From NCBI GenBank assembly GCA_002352665.1, contig DEIV01000027.1, positions 1 to 45,363 of the forward strand: a stretch of 45,363 bases of DNA, read 5' to 3'. Source of the DNA: Flavobacteriaceae bacterium UBA2765. Its GTDB lineage: Bacteria; Bacteroidota; Bacteroidia; Flavobacteriales; Flavobacteriaceae. Below, one piece after another: positions 26,113 to 34,428 of the stretch (position 1 is its first letter; each line of letters starts with the position of its first letter). Under the pieces are notes generated by a model. It was not told the origin of the DNA, ran no database searches, and saw only the letters and a program-made list of their open reading frames with translations. The translations under genes and the position numbers were made by a program.

Positions 26113-27717
26113 CTAGGTATTTTTTTCTTTAATATTATTCTTCAAATTATTATCAGTATTAGAGGTCTTATCTACTGTTTCAATATAATTCTTCGATATA
26201 TTTGGAGTTTCTCTTTTTAATAAGTCCATATAAGCATCAGATAGAAAATCAATAATATCAGAAGCTATAAATGTTTCCATCACTTTTGTATTTATTGACA
26301 ATTCAGCTGTTTTACCATGTAAATATACACCTAAACGAGCTGCATCAAAAGGAAGATACTTTTGTGCCAGTAGTCCCGTTAAAATACCCGTTAGCACATC
26401 TCCACTTCCACCTGTTGCCAATGCCGGAGTACCTGTAGTGTTAAAATATATTTTACCCTCATGGGCAATTGCAGAATAAGCCCCTTTTAAAACTATAATT
26501 AAATCGTATTTTTTTGATAGTGATTGCAATTTTTTAAGTTTCGAAAAATCATCTTTCCACTTCCCTACTAATCTTTCAAACTCCTTTGGATGCGGCGTTA
26601 ATATTGAATATTTTGGCAATAATTTTAATAAAGCTTTATGCTTAGATAATAAATTTATAGCATCTGCATCTAACACTAAGGGTATTTTATTTTTTTTTAG
26701 AAATTGTTCAAAACCTTTAGCAGTTTCACTTTGAGTTCCCATTCCTACACCAATACCAATTGCGGTGGAATTAACCTTAGAATTAAAATATTGTAATTCA
26801 TTCTCAGCATCTACTTCTACCATAACTTCTGGTATAGAAGTTTGTAGAATTTGATATGCACATTTAGGTACGTAGGCGGTTACTAAACCACTGCCAATAA
26901 TCAATGCCGCTTTTGAAGCCAAGGTAACAGCTCCAATCTTACCAAAACTTCCTCCAATAATTAAACTATGACCAAAATCTCCTTTATGAGAAAACCTTTC
27001 TCTAAACTTATAAATTGGCAATATATCTAATTTATTATTTAAATAATAATCAGTTTCTGCATGAATTAAATACTCTCGGTCCAAACCAATATCAATAACA
27101 TCCCAGGTATCAATATATTTATTGTTATCTGGTAACAAAAATGCTAGTTTAGGAGTTTGAAATGTTAATGTATGATTTGACTTTATAACTGCATCTATAT
27201 CAGTTACAGGTTTATCAGAAAATAATCCTGAAGGAAAGTCAATAGAAAGAATGTAGGCATTAGAATCATTGATCTGTTGGATGACTTCTTTTAGCAAATT
27301 TTCAGGACTTCTTGATAAGCCCAATCCAAAAATGGCGTCAATAATCATATCATTTTCTGATATTTTTGGAAATTCAGAACTGCATGTTATCATTTCTGAC
27401 CAAACTCCAATTTCTTTTAATCGCTCATAATTTTGTAAAAAAGCTTCTGAACGATCATTACTACAGTTAATAATATATGAATTTACATTATAACCATGTT
27501 GTTTTAGATGTCTGGCAATAACCAAACCATCTCCACCATTATTTCCGGTTCCACAAAAAACTTGTATCGTTACCGGATCTCCTTGAAGTCTATTATGTAT
27601 CCATTGAAAACATTGAGTTCCCGCATGCTCCATGAGATCCATATAGCTGATGTTATTCTTTTTAACCGTAATAGCATCTGCTGTGTACAATTGTTTGGCA
27701 GAAAGTATTTTAGACAT
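26113..27717 (-). CDS. nnrD: Bifunctional NAD(P)H-hydrate epimerase / ADP-dependent dehydratase
   Basis: This enzyme repairs damaged NADHX and NADPHX. The N-terminal YjeF domain (about 1-220) epimerises the hydrates and has VFCGTGNNGGDGLVIARHL and DAIFGLGLSR. The C-terminal ribokinase-like domain (about 235-510) dehydrates them with ADP and has GDFGHSLIIGGSFGKIGA, LTPHPKEFERL and the TGGSGDVLTGI motif with the catalytic Asp. The two-domain fusion of about 500 residues is the standard bacterial form. The last 30 residues are a polar tail of no clear function. It is convergent with the Wzc-like gene. Confidence 0.95.
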   Translation of the reverse strand: MSKILSAKQLYTADAITVKKNNISYMDLMEHAGTQCFQWIHNRLQGDPVTIQVFCGTGNNGGDGLVIARHLKQHGYNVNSYIINCSNDRSEAFLQNYERLKEIGVWSEMITCSSEFPKISENDMIIDAIFGLGLSRSPENLLKEVIQQINDSNAYILSIDFPSGLFSDKPVTDIDAVIKSNHTLTFQTPKLAFLLPDNNKYIDTWDVIDIGLDREYLIHAETDYYLNNKLDILPIYKFRERFSHKGDFGHSLIIGGSFGKIGAVTLASKAALIIGSGLVTAYVPKCAYQILQTSIPEVMVEVDAENELQYFNSKVNSTAIGIGVGMGTQSETAKGFEQFLKKNKIPLVLDADAINLLSKHKALLKLLPKYSILTPHPKEFERLVGKWKDDFSKLKKLQSLSKKYDLIIVLKGAYSAIAHEGKIYFNTTGTPALATGGSGDVLTGILTGLLAQKYLPFDAARLGVYLHGKTAELSINTKVMETFIASDIIDFLSDAYMDLLKRETPNISKNYIETVDKTSNTDNNLKNNIKEKNT

Positions 27718-27760
27718 TTTATCTAAATTATAAGTTAATACTCATTGACATTATTTTATA

Positions 27761-29407
27761 TTACCAGAACAAAGCATATAAAGCAGCAAGAATTACCATC
27801 ACAGCAAAAGCTCCAATATTGAAAATTGGTGAAGTTTTAAATAGGTTATCACTAAATTCAATACCTTTTTCATCATCAGATCCATTATTTTGTAAATAAC
27901 TCACCACAGCAATAACCAACATAGTTAACAATGCAGTCATCCCCATTTGGTGCATCCACGGTTGCATTCCTGGAATATCAACAAATTTAAATAATAAGGC
28001 AATAGGAATAGATGTTAACGCCCCTACAATTGCACCACGATTTGTTGTTTTTTTCCAAAATAACCCTAATACAAAAACAGCTAAAATACCTGGACTCACA
28101 ATACCAGTCCATTCTTGAATAAACTGAAAAGCTTGATCAATACCACCTAATAATGGTGCCATTACAGCAGCAATAATTAATGCAATTAATGCGGTAATAC
28201 GACCAACTCTTACGGTAGTTTTATCATCTGCATTTTTATTAATATACTGTTTGTAAATATCCATAGTAAAAATCGTTGAAGTAGAATTCAGCATAGAAGC
28301 CAGTGATGATACGATAGCAGCTGCCAAAGCAGCAAAAGCAACACCTCTAAGGCCTGTTGGTAAAAATTGCAACAACCATGGATAAGCCTTATCTGCCTGA
28401 CCAATAGATGGTATATTTAATTGACCTGCATTACCTAAACGTGCCATAATTTCAGGGTCATTTACCATTACATAAGCTGCAATTCCGGGAATAACAACTA
28501 CCAAAGGAATAATTAATTTTAAGAAAGCTGCCAATAAGATTCCTTTTTGTGATTCTTTTAAAGATTTTGCCGCTAAAGTTCTTTGGATAATGTATTGATT
28601 GAAACCCCAATAGTAAAAATTAGCAACCCATAAGCCACCTATTAAAACCCAAACACCTGGCATATCTAAATATTGGTTATTTAAACTTCCATCAGCTTTG
28701 AATTCATCAATTATCATGTGAAATTTATCTGGTGCAGCATCCAAAACTTGAGAGAACCCTGCCATAGCTCCTTCACCACCTGACACGGTGTTTAAAGCTA
28801 TATATGTCGTTACCAAACCTCCTAGGATTAAGAATACAACTTGAATTACATCAGTCCAAGCCACAGCTGACAAACCTCCATAAATAGAATATGCAGCAGC
28901 AAAAAGTGCCAATCCAATAATGGCATACATCATATCAAATCCCATAATGGTCTGAATTGCTAAACCTCCTAAATACAGAACTGATGCAAGGTTAACAAAT
29001 ATATATAGAGCTATCCAAAAAACAGCTAAAATGGTTTTAAGATTGGTTGAAAATCTTTTTTCAACAAATTCTGGAATGGTGTATAAGCCTTTTTCAATAA
29101 AAATTGGTAGAAAATATTTACCTACAATAATTAATGTAAAAGCTGCCATCCATTCATAAGAAGCAATGGCTAAACCTAAGGCAAAACCAGAACCTGACAT
29201 GCCAATAAATTGTTCTGCCGAAATATTTGCAGCTATTAATGAAGCTCCAATGGCCCACCAAGGCAATGATTTACTAGCTAAAAAATAATCTTCGGCGGTT
29301 TTTTGGTGTCCCTTTTTATCCTTAGATACCCATAAGCCCACACCAAGAATAAGAAGTGCATAAGCTATAAAAACGAAATAATCCCAGAAGCCAAAATTTG
29401 AAGTCAT
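27761..29407 (-). CDS. Sodium/solute symporter (SSS family, SGLT-like)
   Basis: A protein of 548 aa with about 14 membrane helices. SSS signatures include GASLIAANISAEQFIGMSGSG near the first helices, the LSAVAWTDVIQ stretch at the end of helix 5, and SSLASMLNSTSTIFTMDIYK in helix 8 with the Ser pair that binds Na+. These agree with the vSGLT branch (sugar or sialic-acid type). The substrate is probably a sugar, supported by the sugar-porter MFS gene 14 bases upstream, which makes an operon. No catabolic enzyme lies beside them, so the exact substrate cannot be told. Confidence 0.92.
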   Translation of the reverse strand: MTSNFGFWDYFVFIAYALLILGVGLWVSKDKKGHQKTAEDYFLASKSLPWWAIGASLIAANISAEQFIGMSGSGFALGLAIASYEWMAAFTLIIVGKYFLPIFIEKGLYTIPEFVEKRFSTNLKTILAVFWIALYIFVNLASVLYLGGLAIQTIMGFDMMYAIIGLALFAAAYSIYGGLSAVAWTDVIQVVFLILGGLVTTYIALNTVSGGEGAMAGFSQVLDAAPDKFHMIIDEFKADGSLNNQYLDMPGVWVLIGGLWVANFYYWGFNQYIIQRTLAAKSLKESQKGILLAAFLKLIIPLVVVIPGIAAYVMVNDPEIMARLGNAGQLNIPSIGQADKAYPWLLQFLPTGLRGVAFAALAAAIVSSLASMLNSTSTIFTMDIYKQYINKNADDKTTVRVGRITALIALIIAAVMAPLLGGIDQAFQFIQEWTGIVSPGILAVFVLGLFWKKTTNRGAIVGALTSIPIALLFKFVDIPGMQPWMHQMGMTALLTMLVIAVVSYLQNNGSDDEKGIEFSDNLFKTSPIFNIGAFAVMVILAALYALFW

Positions 29408-29421
29408 ATTTTTCTATTAAA

Positions 29422-30873
29422 TTATTTACTTTCAAATAAGGTTTCCAATTCTTCTAAAGTTTTTCCTTTAGTTTCGGGGATAAATTTCCAAACAAAAATG
29501 ATTCCAATTATTATAAATGCAGAAAAGAGAAAATAGGGTAACGAATTATTCCATACACCACCATCAACTTGTAATTTGTTGGCATCACTTTCAACAATTA
29601 TTGGGAAAGTTTGAGCAATAAAATAGTTTGCCAGCCATTGTGCTGCAACAGCAATAGACATAGCAATACTTCTTATTTTATTCGGGAATATTTCAGCTAA
29701 AATAACCCATACTACCGGCCCCATAGACATTGCAAATGAACCAATAAATATAAGTACTCCTACTAAACTAATAATGCCTTCTGAGGAAGTAATTGTTGGT
29801 AATCCAGCCGAATTCATTTGGGCATAATCACTAAAATACAATGTGAAACCCATCATTAAAAACCCGATGAGCATACCAAAACCACCAATAATCAAAAGCG
29901 GCTTTCTTCCTAATTTATCAACGGTAAACATTGCAATAAACGTAAATAGCAAATTAACAGTGGCTAATAATATTTGTTGTTTTAGGATATCGTCCTTACC
30001 AAAACCAAGGGCCTGTTCAAAAATATCAGCTCCATAATATAAGACAGCATTAATTCCTGTAAATTGTTGTAGTATTGAAAGAACGGAACCAATAATAATT
30101 AGACCGAGTAAAGGTTTTGAAAAAATAGATACTTTTTCTTTAGTATTTTCACTTTTAATAGAATCTCTAATTTCTATTATTTCTTTTTCAGCAACTTCTT
30201 TACCGTGAATTCTCGTAAGAATATTTAAGGCTTGCTCCTCTTTCCCTTTGGTCATTAACCATCTTGGACTCTTAGGAACAAAAAATAAAAGAATAAAAAA
30301 TAACATTGAAGGTACCAATTCTGACCAAAACATTTGTCTCCATCCATAAGATATATTATCTGCTTCACTCATACCATTACCTATATAATAAGTTGCCAAA
30401 AACACAACAAAAAATCCAATTACAATAGCTAATTGATAAAATGTCACCAGATTTCCTCTTTTTTCTGCTGGTGCAATTTCCGCAATATACATGGGTGCAT
30501 TCATAGAGGCAATTCCTATCGCAATACCACCAAGTATTCTAAAAAACACCAATAATTCAACCGATTCCGGTAGCATGCTTGGTAAACCCGAACCCCATGC
30601 TGAAATGGAAAATAAAATTGCAGATATAATTAAAGATGATTTTCTCCCAATAGCTTTACTTATTAAACCAGCTCCAGCTGCACCTGCAAAGGCTCCTAAT
30701 ATTGCACTTCCAACAATAAATCCTTTTAGTGCACCCGTCAATTCAAAATATTTTGAAAAATAAAACTGTGTACCATTTATAACGCCAGTGTCATAACCAA
30801 ATAGCAAACCACCCAAGGTAATTGCAATCGTTATAAAATAGATGTTAATTTTTTTGTCTGATAAGTTGCTCAT
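29422..30873 (-). CDS. Sugar-porter MFS transporter (XylE/GalP type)
   Basis: Twelve membrane helices in 483 aa. Family motifs are present in order: LFGYDTGVINGTQ in helix 1, SKAIGRKSSL in the loop after helix 2, PMYIAEIAP in helix 4, FVPKSPRWLM after helix 6, LQQFTGINAVLYYG in helix 7, DKLGRKPLLI in the 8-9 loop, and PETKGKTLEELE at the C-terminus. It should take up a monosaccharide with H+. It is the first gene of a two-gene operon with the SSS symporter. The upstream region (30874-31205) is shared with the divergent nDsbD gene. Confidence 0.94.
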   Translation of the reverse strand: MSNLSDKKINIYFITIAITLGGLLFGYDTGVINGTQFYFSKYFELTGALKGFIVGSAILGAFAGAAGAGLISKAIGRKSSLIISAILFSISAWGSGLPSMLPESVELLVFFRILGGIAIGIASMNAPMYIAEIAPAEKRGNLVTFYQLAIVIGFFVVFLATYYIGNGMSEADNISYGWRQMFWSELVPSMLFFILLFFVPKSPRWLMTKGKEEQALNILTRIHGKEVAEKEIIEIRDSIKSENTKEKVSIFSKPLLGLIIIGSVLSILQQFTGINAVLYYGADIFEQALGFGKDDILKQQILLATVNLLFTFIAMFTVDKLGRKPLLIIGGFGMLIGFLMMGFTLYFSDYAQMNSAGLPTITSSEGIISLVGVLIFIGSFAMSMGPVVWVILAEIFPNKIRSIAMSIAVAAQWLANYFIAQTFPIIVESDANKLQVDGGVWNNSLPYFLFSAFIIIGIIFVWKFIPETKGKTLEELETLFESK

Positions 30874-31205
30874 AGTAATGGGTTTGTTAGTGAATTGATG
30901 TATTATATAATTGAGTAAAACTAATTATTCTAAATATTTACAAAAAAATAAGAATTTAATATTTTTCAAATTGATTACAATAATAGTATTTTATTACTTA
31001 ATATTATTAGTATTATTTAATTTATAACTAATTTAAATGATATTATAATATCAATGTTAATAGATATTTAAAAATTATGCATTATTATAATCTCTCAGTT
31101 TATATATTATTCTCAAGACTCAGATATAATAAATCAAATATAAGAATTGTATATTTGTTCTATAGAAATTTATAATTTAAAAAATATTAGTTTAAAAAAT
31201 TTCAA
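30874..31205. other. Divergent intergenic region, very AT-rich
   Basis: These 332 bases separate the sugar-porter gene (minus) from the nDsbD gene (plus). No ORF or RNA is visible. The only clear element is an inverted pair of TATATTTG boxes at 31135-31157. The rest is AT-rich with several runs of A and T. Confidence 0.6.
31135..31157. promoter_or_regulatory. Inverted TATATTTG pair, divergent -7 boxes or operator
   Basis: CAAATATA (31135-31142) and TATATTTG (31150-31157) form a perfect 8-bp inverted repeat with a 7-base spacer. Each arm is an exact TAnnTTTG -7 box, one per strand. No convincing -33 elements are seen. Confidence 0.4.
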
Positions 31206-31658
31206 ATGAAAAAACTATTTACTGTTTTATCTTTTATATTTATTATAACATCTTCATTAAACGCCCAAATACTAGATCCTGTAAAATGGTCTACTTCTGT
31301 TGAAAAGATTTCTGAAACTGAATATAATTTAATAGCAACTGCTTCTATTGACACTGGTTGGCATCTGTACTCCCAAACCGTACCAGAAAACGGCCCTATT
31401 CCGACAACTTTTTCTTTTAAAGGCAATAGTAACTACATTAAAAAAGGCAATACAAAAGAAGAACAAGGTCATGAAGTTGATGACAAAGTATTCAATATGC
31501 GTATAAAATATTTTGATAAAGAAGCTAATTTTAAACAACGAATAAAAATTAAAACTACAGATAAAACAGAAATAAAAGCTATCGTTGAATTTATGGTTTG
31601 TAATGATTCACAATGTTTACCGCCTAATGAGATAGATTTAGTCTTTATCATTCAATAA
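31206..31658 (+). CDS. Stand-alone DsbD N-terminal-domain protein (nDsbD-like)
   Basis: A signal peptide (MKKLFTVLSFIFIITSSLNAQ) is followed by a single domain of about 130 residues that closely matches residues 20-150 of the DsbD encoded 23 bases downstream: both begin QILDP-K-WSTS-EKISETEY and share GWHLYSQ, FKQRIKI and CND-QCLPP. Both redox cysteines are kept (Cys132 and Cys137, Cx4C), so it could accept electrons from the DsbD membrane domain and pass them to a periplasmic partner. It lacks the membrane and thioredoxin domains. It has its own signal and stop and no sign of decay, so a functional paralogue from tandem duplication is likelier than a fragment. Confidence 0.85.
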   Translation: MKKLFTVLSFIFIITSSLNAQILDPVKWSTSVEKISETEYNLIATASIDTGWHLYSQTVPENGPIPTTFSFKGNSNYIKKGNTKEEQGHEVDDKVFNMRIKYFDKEANFKQRIKIKTTDKTEIKAIVEFMVCNDSQCLPPNEIDLVFIIQ

Positions 31659-31681
31659 TTTAGAATTACAGTTACCATAAT

Positions 31682-33658
31682 ATGAAAAAATTACTGATAA
31701 CGCTTTTAGTTGTAGCATCATCAATTGCTGTAAAAGCTCAAATATTAGACCCTATAAAATGGTCAACCTCCTTAGAAAAAATTTCTGAAACTGAATATGT
31801 GCTTATTGCAGAAGCCAAGCTAGAAAAAGGTTGGCACTTATATTCTCAAAACGTTCCTGATGACGGACCAATCCCTACTTCTTTCAGTTTTGAGACCAAT
31901 GAGCATTTTGAACTGATTGGAAATGCTTCAGAAGAAGAAGGACATACGGAATTTGAACCTGCTTTTGACATGAAGGTCAAATATTTTGATACTAAGGCTG
32001 AATTTAAACAACGTATAAAAATACTGAGCAATGAACTGTCTGTTGTAAAAGGTGAAGTAGAATTTGGTGTTTGTAATGATATGCAATGTTTACCCCCAAC
32101 AACAGTTGATCTTAATTTTAAAATTAGAGAGGGGTCTGTAGAAAATAATGACACTTCCGCGGATAAGGACAATGAAAATGCTACCACTACAAAAGAGACT
32201 CAAGAGGACAATAAAGACGAAAGTAAAAAAGGATTATGGAGTATTTTCATCATTGCTTTTATATCGGGTTTTGCAGCTTTATTGACACCTTGTGTTTTTC
32301 CAATGATACCTATGACTGTAAGTTTTTTTACCAAACAAAGTAAAAATAAAGCAGCAGGAATTAGAAATGCTATCATTTATGGACTAGCCATTATTATTAT
32401 CTATGTACTCTTAGGTACCGCGGTTACGGCAATATTCGGTGCAAGTGCCTTAAATGAATTAGCCACTAATGTTTGGTTTAATGTGATTTTCTTTCTATTA
32501 TTAGTTGTATTTGCAGTTTCTTTTTTAGGAGCTTTTGAACTTACGTTACCGAGTTCATGGGCAACAAAAGTGGATAGTCAGGCAGATAGAGGTGGGTTCA
32601 TTGGTATCTTTTTTATGGCCTTGGCCTTGGCCATTGTATCTTTTTCTTGTACTGGACCTATTGTAGGATATTTATTAGTTGAAGCCGCATCTAAAGGTGG
32701 TATTGCACCTATTATAGGAATGCTAGGTTTCTCCTCAGCAATTGCCTTGCCATTTGCATTATTTGCAGCCTTTCCAGGATGGTTAAACTCATTACCAAAA
32801 TCAGGTGGATGGTTAAATACAGTAAAAGTAGTATTAGGGTTTTTAGAACTGGCTTTAGCATTTAAATTCTTGTCAAATGCCGATTTAGTATTAGAATTAC
32901 ATTGGCTAGAACGAGAAGTATTTATTGCTATTTGGATCGCCATTTTTGGGACTTTAGCTTATTATTTATTTGGAAAAATACAATTGCCGCATGATTCTCC
33001 TTTAACACATATTTCTGTAGGTAGATTCAGTTTAGGATTAATAGTATTATCATTTACTATTTATATGATACCAGGGCTTTGGGGAGCTCCATTAAATTTA
33101 ATAAGTGCCTTCCCTCCTCCTCAACATTATAGTGAGTCTCCCTATGGAGTTGGATTTTCAAAACTTGGAGGTGGTACAGCTAACCACTCTGAACTTCCTG
33201 AAGGAGCACATTTAATGGCACCTCATGATATCATAACTTTTAATGATTATGATAAAGGATTGGCTTATGCTCAAAAAGTTGGGAAACCTATAATGATTGA
33301 TTTTACAGGAAAGGCTTGCGTAAATTGTAGAAAAATGGAACAAAATGTATGGCCTAAGGAGAGAGTGTTAAATATTTTAAAGCATAAAATAATACTCATT
33401 TCCTTGTATGTAGATGATAAAAGACCTTTACCTCCTGGAGAAGAAGTTGAATCGAAATTAGAACCTGGTAAAAAATTAAAATATATAGGTAAAAAATGGA
33501 GTGAGTTTCAAACCATTCGTTATAAGGCTAATACACAACCTTTTTATGTATTAATCGACAATAATGAAGAAAATTTAATAGACCCAATAGCTTATACGCC
33601 TAATGTTGACGAATATTATGCTTGGTTAAAAAAAGGGGTTGAAAATTTTAAGAAATAA
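31682..33658 (+). CDS. dsbD: Thiol:disulfide interchange protein DsbD
   Basis: It carries reducing power from cytoplasmic thioredoxin to the periplasm. A signal peptide (residues 1-19) is followed by the N-terminal domain with Cys131 and Cys136, an acidic linker (about 155-182), and the eight-helix domain (about 185-460) with Cys204 in LLTPCVFPM and Cys323 in SFSCTGPIVG. The C-terminal thioredoxin-like domain has CVNC at 546-549. All six redox cysteines are present. The length of 658 is somewhat above E. coli DsbD. It follows the nDsbD paralogue, so both are probably co-transcribed. Likely clients are cytochrome c maturation or envelope thiol proteins. Confidence 0.95.
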   Translation: MKKLLITLLVVASSIAVKAQILDPIKWSTSLEKISETEYVLIAEAKLEKGWHLYSQNVPDDGPIPTSFSFETNEHFELIGNASEEEGHTEFEPAFDMKVKYFDTKAEFKQRIKILSNELSVVKGEVEFGVCNDMQCLPPTTVDLNFKIREGSVENNDTSADKDNENATTTKETQEDNKDESKKGLWSIFIIAFISGFAALLTPCVFPMIPMTVSFFTKQSKNKAAGIRNAIIYGLAIIIIYVLLGTAVTAIFGASALNELATNVWFNVIFFLLLVVFAVSFLGAFELTLPSSWATKVDSQADRGGFIGIFFMALALAIVSFSCTGPIVGYLLVEAASKGGIAPIIGMLGFSSAIALPFALFAAFPGWLNSLPKSGGWLNTVKVVLGFLELALAFKFLSNADLVLELHWLEREVFIAIWIAIFGTLAYYLFGKIQLPHDSPLTHISVGRFSLGLIVLSFTIYMIPGLWGAPLNLISAFPPPQHYSESPYGVGFSKLGGGTANHSELPEGAHLMAPHDIITFNDYDKGLAYAQKVGKPIMIDFTGKACVNCRKMEQNVWPKERVLNILKHKIILISLYVDDKRPLPPGEEVESKLEPGKKLKYIGKKWSEFQTIRYKANTQPFYVLIDNNEENLIDPIAYTPNVDEYYAWLKKGVENFKK

Positions 33659-33725
33659 TCTTATGTTACAAAATACCTTTCTCCACAGAATGCTTGAACA
33701 AGTAAAACCTTTTCGTAATTTATAA

Positions 33726-33932
33726 CTAAACTGTACAACTATCCCCTTCTTCTTTAACACCTAACTTATGTAAGAATTTCTCCATTAAACACCATTGGGT
33801 AAATGAAGATTGTAATAAATTAGCACCCACAAAAATAGTAAACCATAACCAATTTATGTTTACGTACATTGCCAATAAAGCACTAATAATGATAAATGTG
33901 CCAGCTATGGCTCTAATATATCTGTTGATCAT
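33726..33932 (-). CDS. DUF2892 (YgaP-like) small membrane protein, 68 aa
   Basis: Two membrane helices (about residues 5-22 and 27-45) are followed by FTQWCLMEKFLHKLGVKE, which matches the DUF2892 end motif (usually FTGWCPMxxxLxKLG) with Leu where Pro is common. A second Cys lies near the C-terminus. DUF2892 domains occur in YgaP rhodaneses and beside redox or metal-handling genes. It is the last gene behind the RND efflux operon, about 130 bases downstream of the PII-like gene and separated from it by a palindrome, so it may have its own control. Confidence 0.85.
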   Translation of the reverse strand: MINRYIRAIAGTFIIISALLAMYVNINWLWFTIFVGANLLQSSFTQWCLMEKFLHKLGVKEEGDSCTV

Positions 33933-33955
33933 TTTATTTAATTTTTAAGCCTCAT

Positions 33956-33994
33956 TGTCTTGTGAATATTTCATCACAAGACAGCATATGATGC
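33956..33994. repeat. Two adjacent dyads upstream of the DUF2892 gene
   Basis: TGTCTTGTG (33956-33964) and CACAAGACA (33975-33983) form a perfect 9-bp inverted repeat with a 10-base spacer. Immediately after, GCAT-ATG-ATGC (33984-33994) is a second small dyad. No T-run follows on either strand, so an operator or leader hairpin fits better than a terminator. Confidence 0.55.
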
Positions 33995-34064
33995 TTATAT
34001 TATACTAATTAATTCTTGCTTTTATTTATTATTCTATCTGGATACTCTTTCCTTAAAAAGATAT

Positions 34065-34370
34065 CTAATTAGACCTATCAATATCAATTGCCGCCAAATG
34101 AATTTCTGACAAGGATTCTTGCTTTTCATTAAATTCATCGACCATAGAAAACATTAGATCTACATTTTCCTTTTTTACAAATGCATAAAAAAGTATAGAT
34201 TCACTTTCATTCATTTCGCTGGCAAACCAATTGTTTGAAACTGATTCTTCTGTAAGGTCTCTATAACCTTTCACTCTTTTATAAGAAAAAGACCTCACCT
34301 CTGATTTTTTTAGCATCTCTTTGATGTCCTTTTCAAAGCTTGCTATAGCTGTAATTATTAATAGTTTCAT
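34065..34370 (-). CDS. PII-like protein associated with RND efflux (PII-NG type)
   Basis: A protein of 101 residues starting MKLLIITAIASFEKDIKEML, with a beta-alpha-beta layout and RVKGYRDL where PII proteins have the start of the T-loop (VKGxG). The end, EIHLAAIDID, is the last strand. The true T-loop Tyr/uridylylation site of GlnB is not apparent, so nitrogen control is unlikely. A PII subgroup called PII-NG is known to sit next to metal or RND efflux genes, and this gene follows the pump gene by 58 bases, so regulation of the pump is a reasonable inference. A longer start at 34394 is possible, but a 6-bp hairpin lies just in front of it. Confidence 0.78.
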   Translation of the reverse strand: MKLLIITAIASFEKDIKEMLKKSEVRSFSYKRVKGYRDLTEESVSNNWFASEMNESESILFYAFVKKENVDLMFSMVDEFNEKQESLSEIHLAAIDIDRSN

Positions 34371-34428
34371 CTTCTTTTGCTTTAAGCTCCTCATTATATC
34401 CCTAAAAAGGGATTAAAGGAGAATTAAT

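Noticed and set aside
31206..31658. Broken copy of dsbD (pseudogene)
   Set aside because: It has an intact signal peptide, both redox cysteines, an in-frame stop after the domain and no frameshift.
32578..32943. Antisense open frame of 121 codons inside dsbD
   Set aside because: It is a shadow of the conserved membrane domain with unnatural composition.
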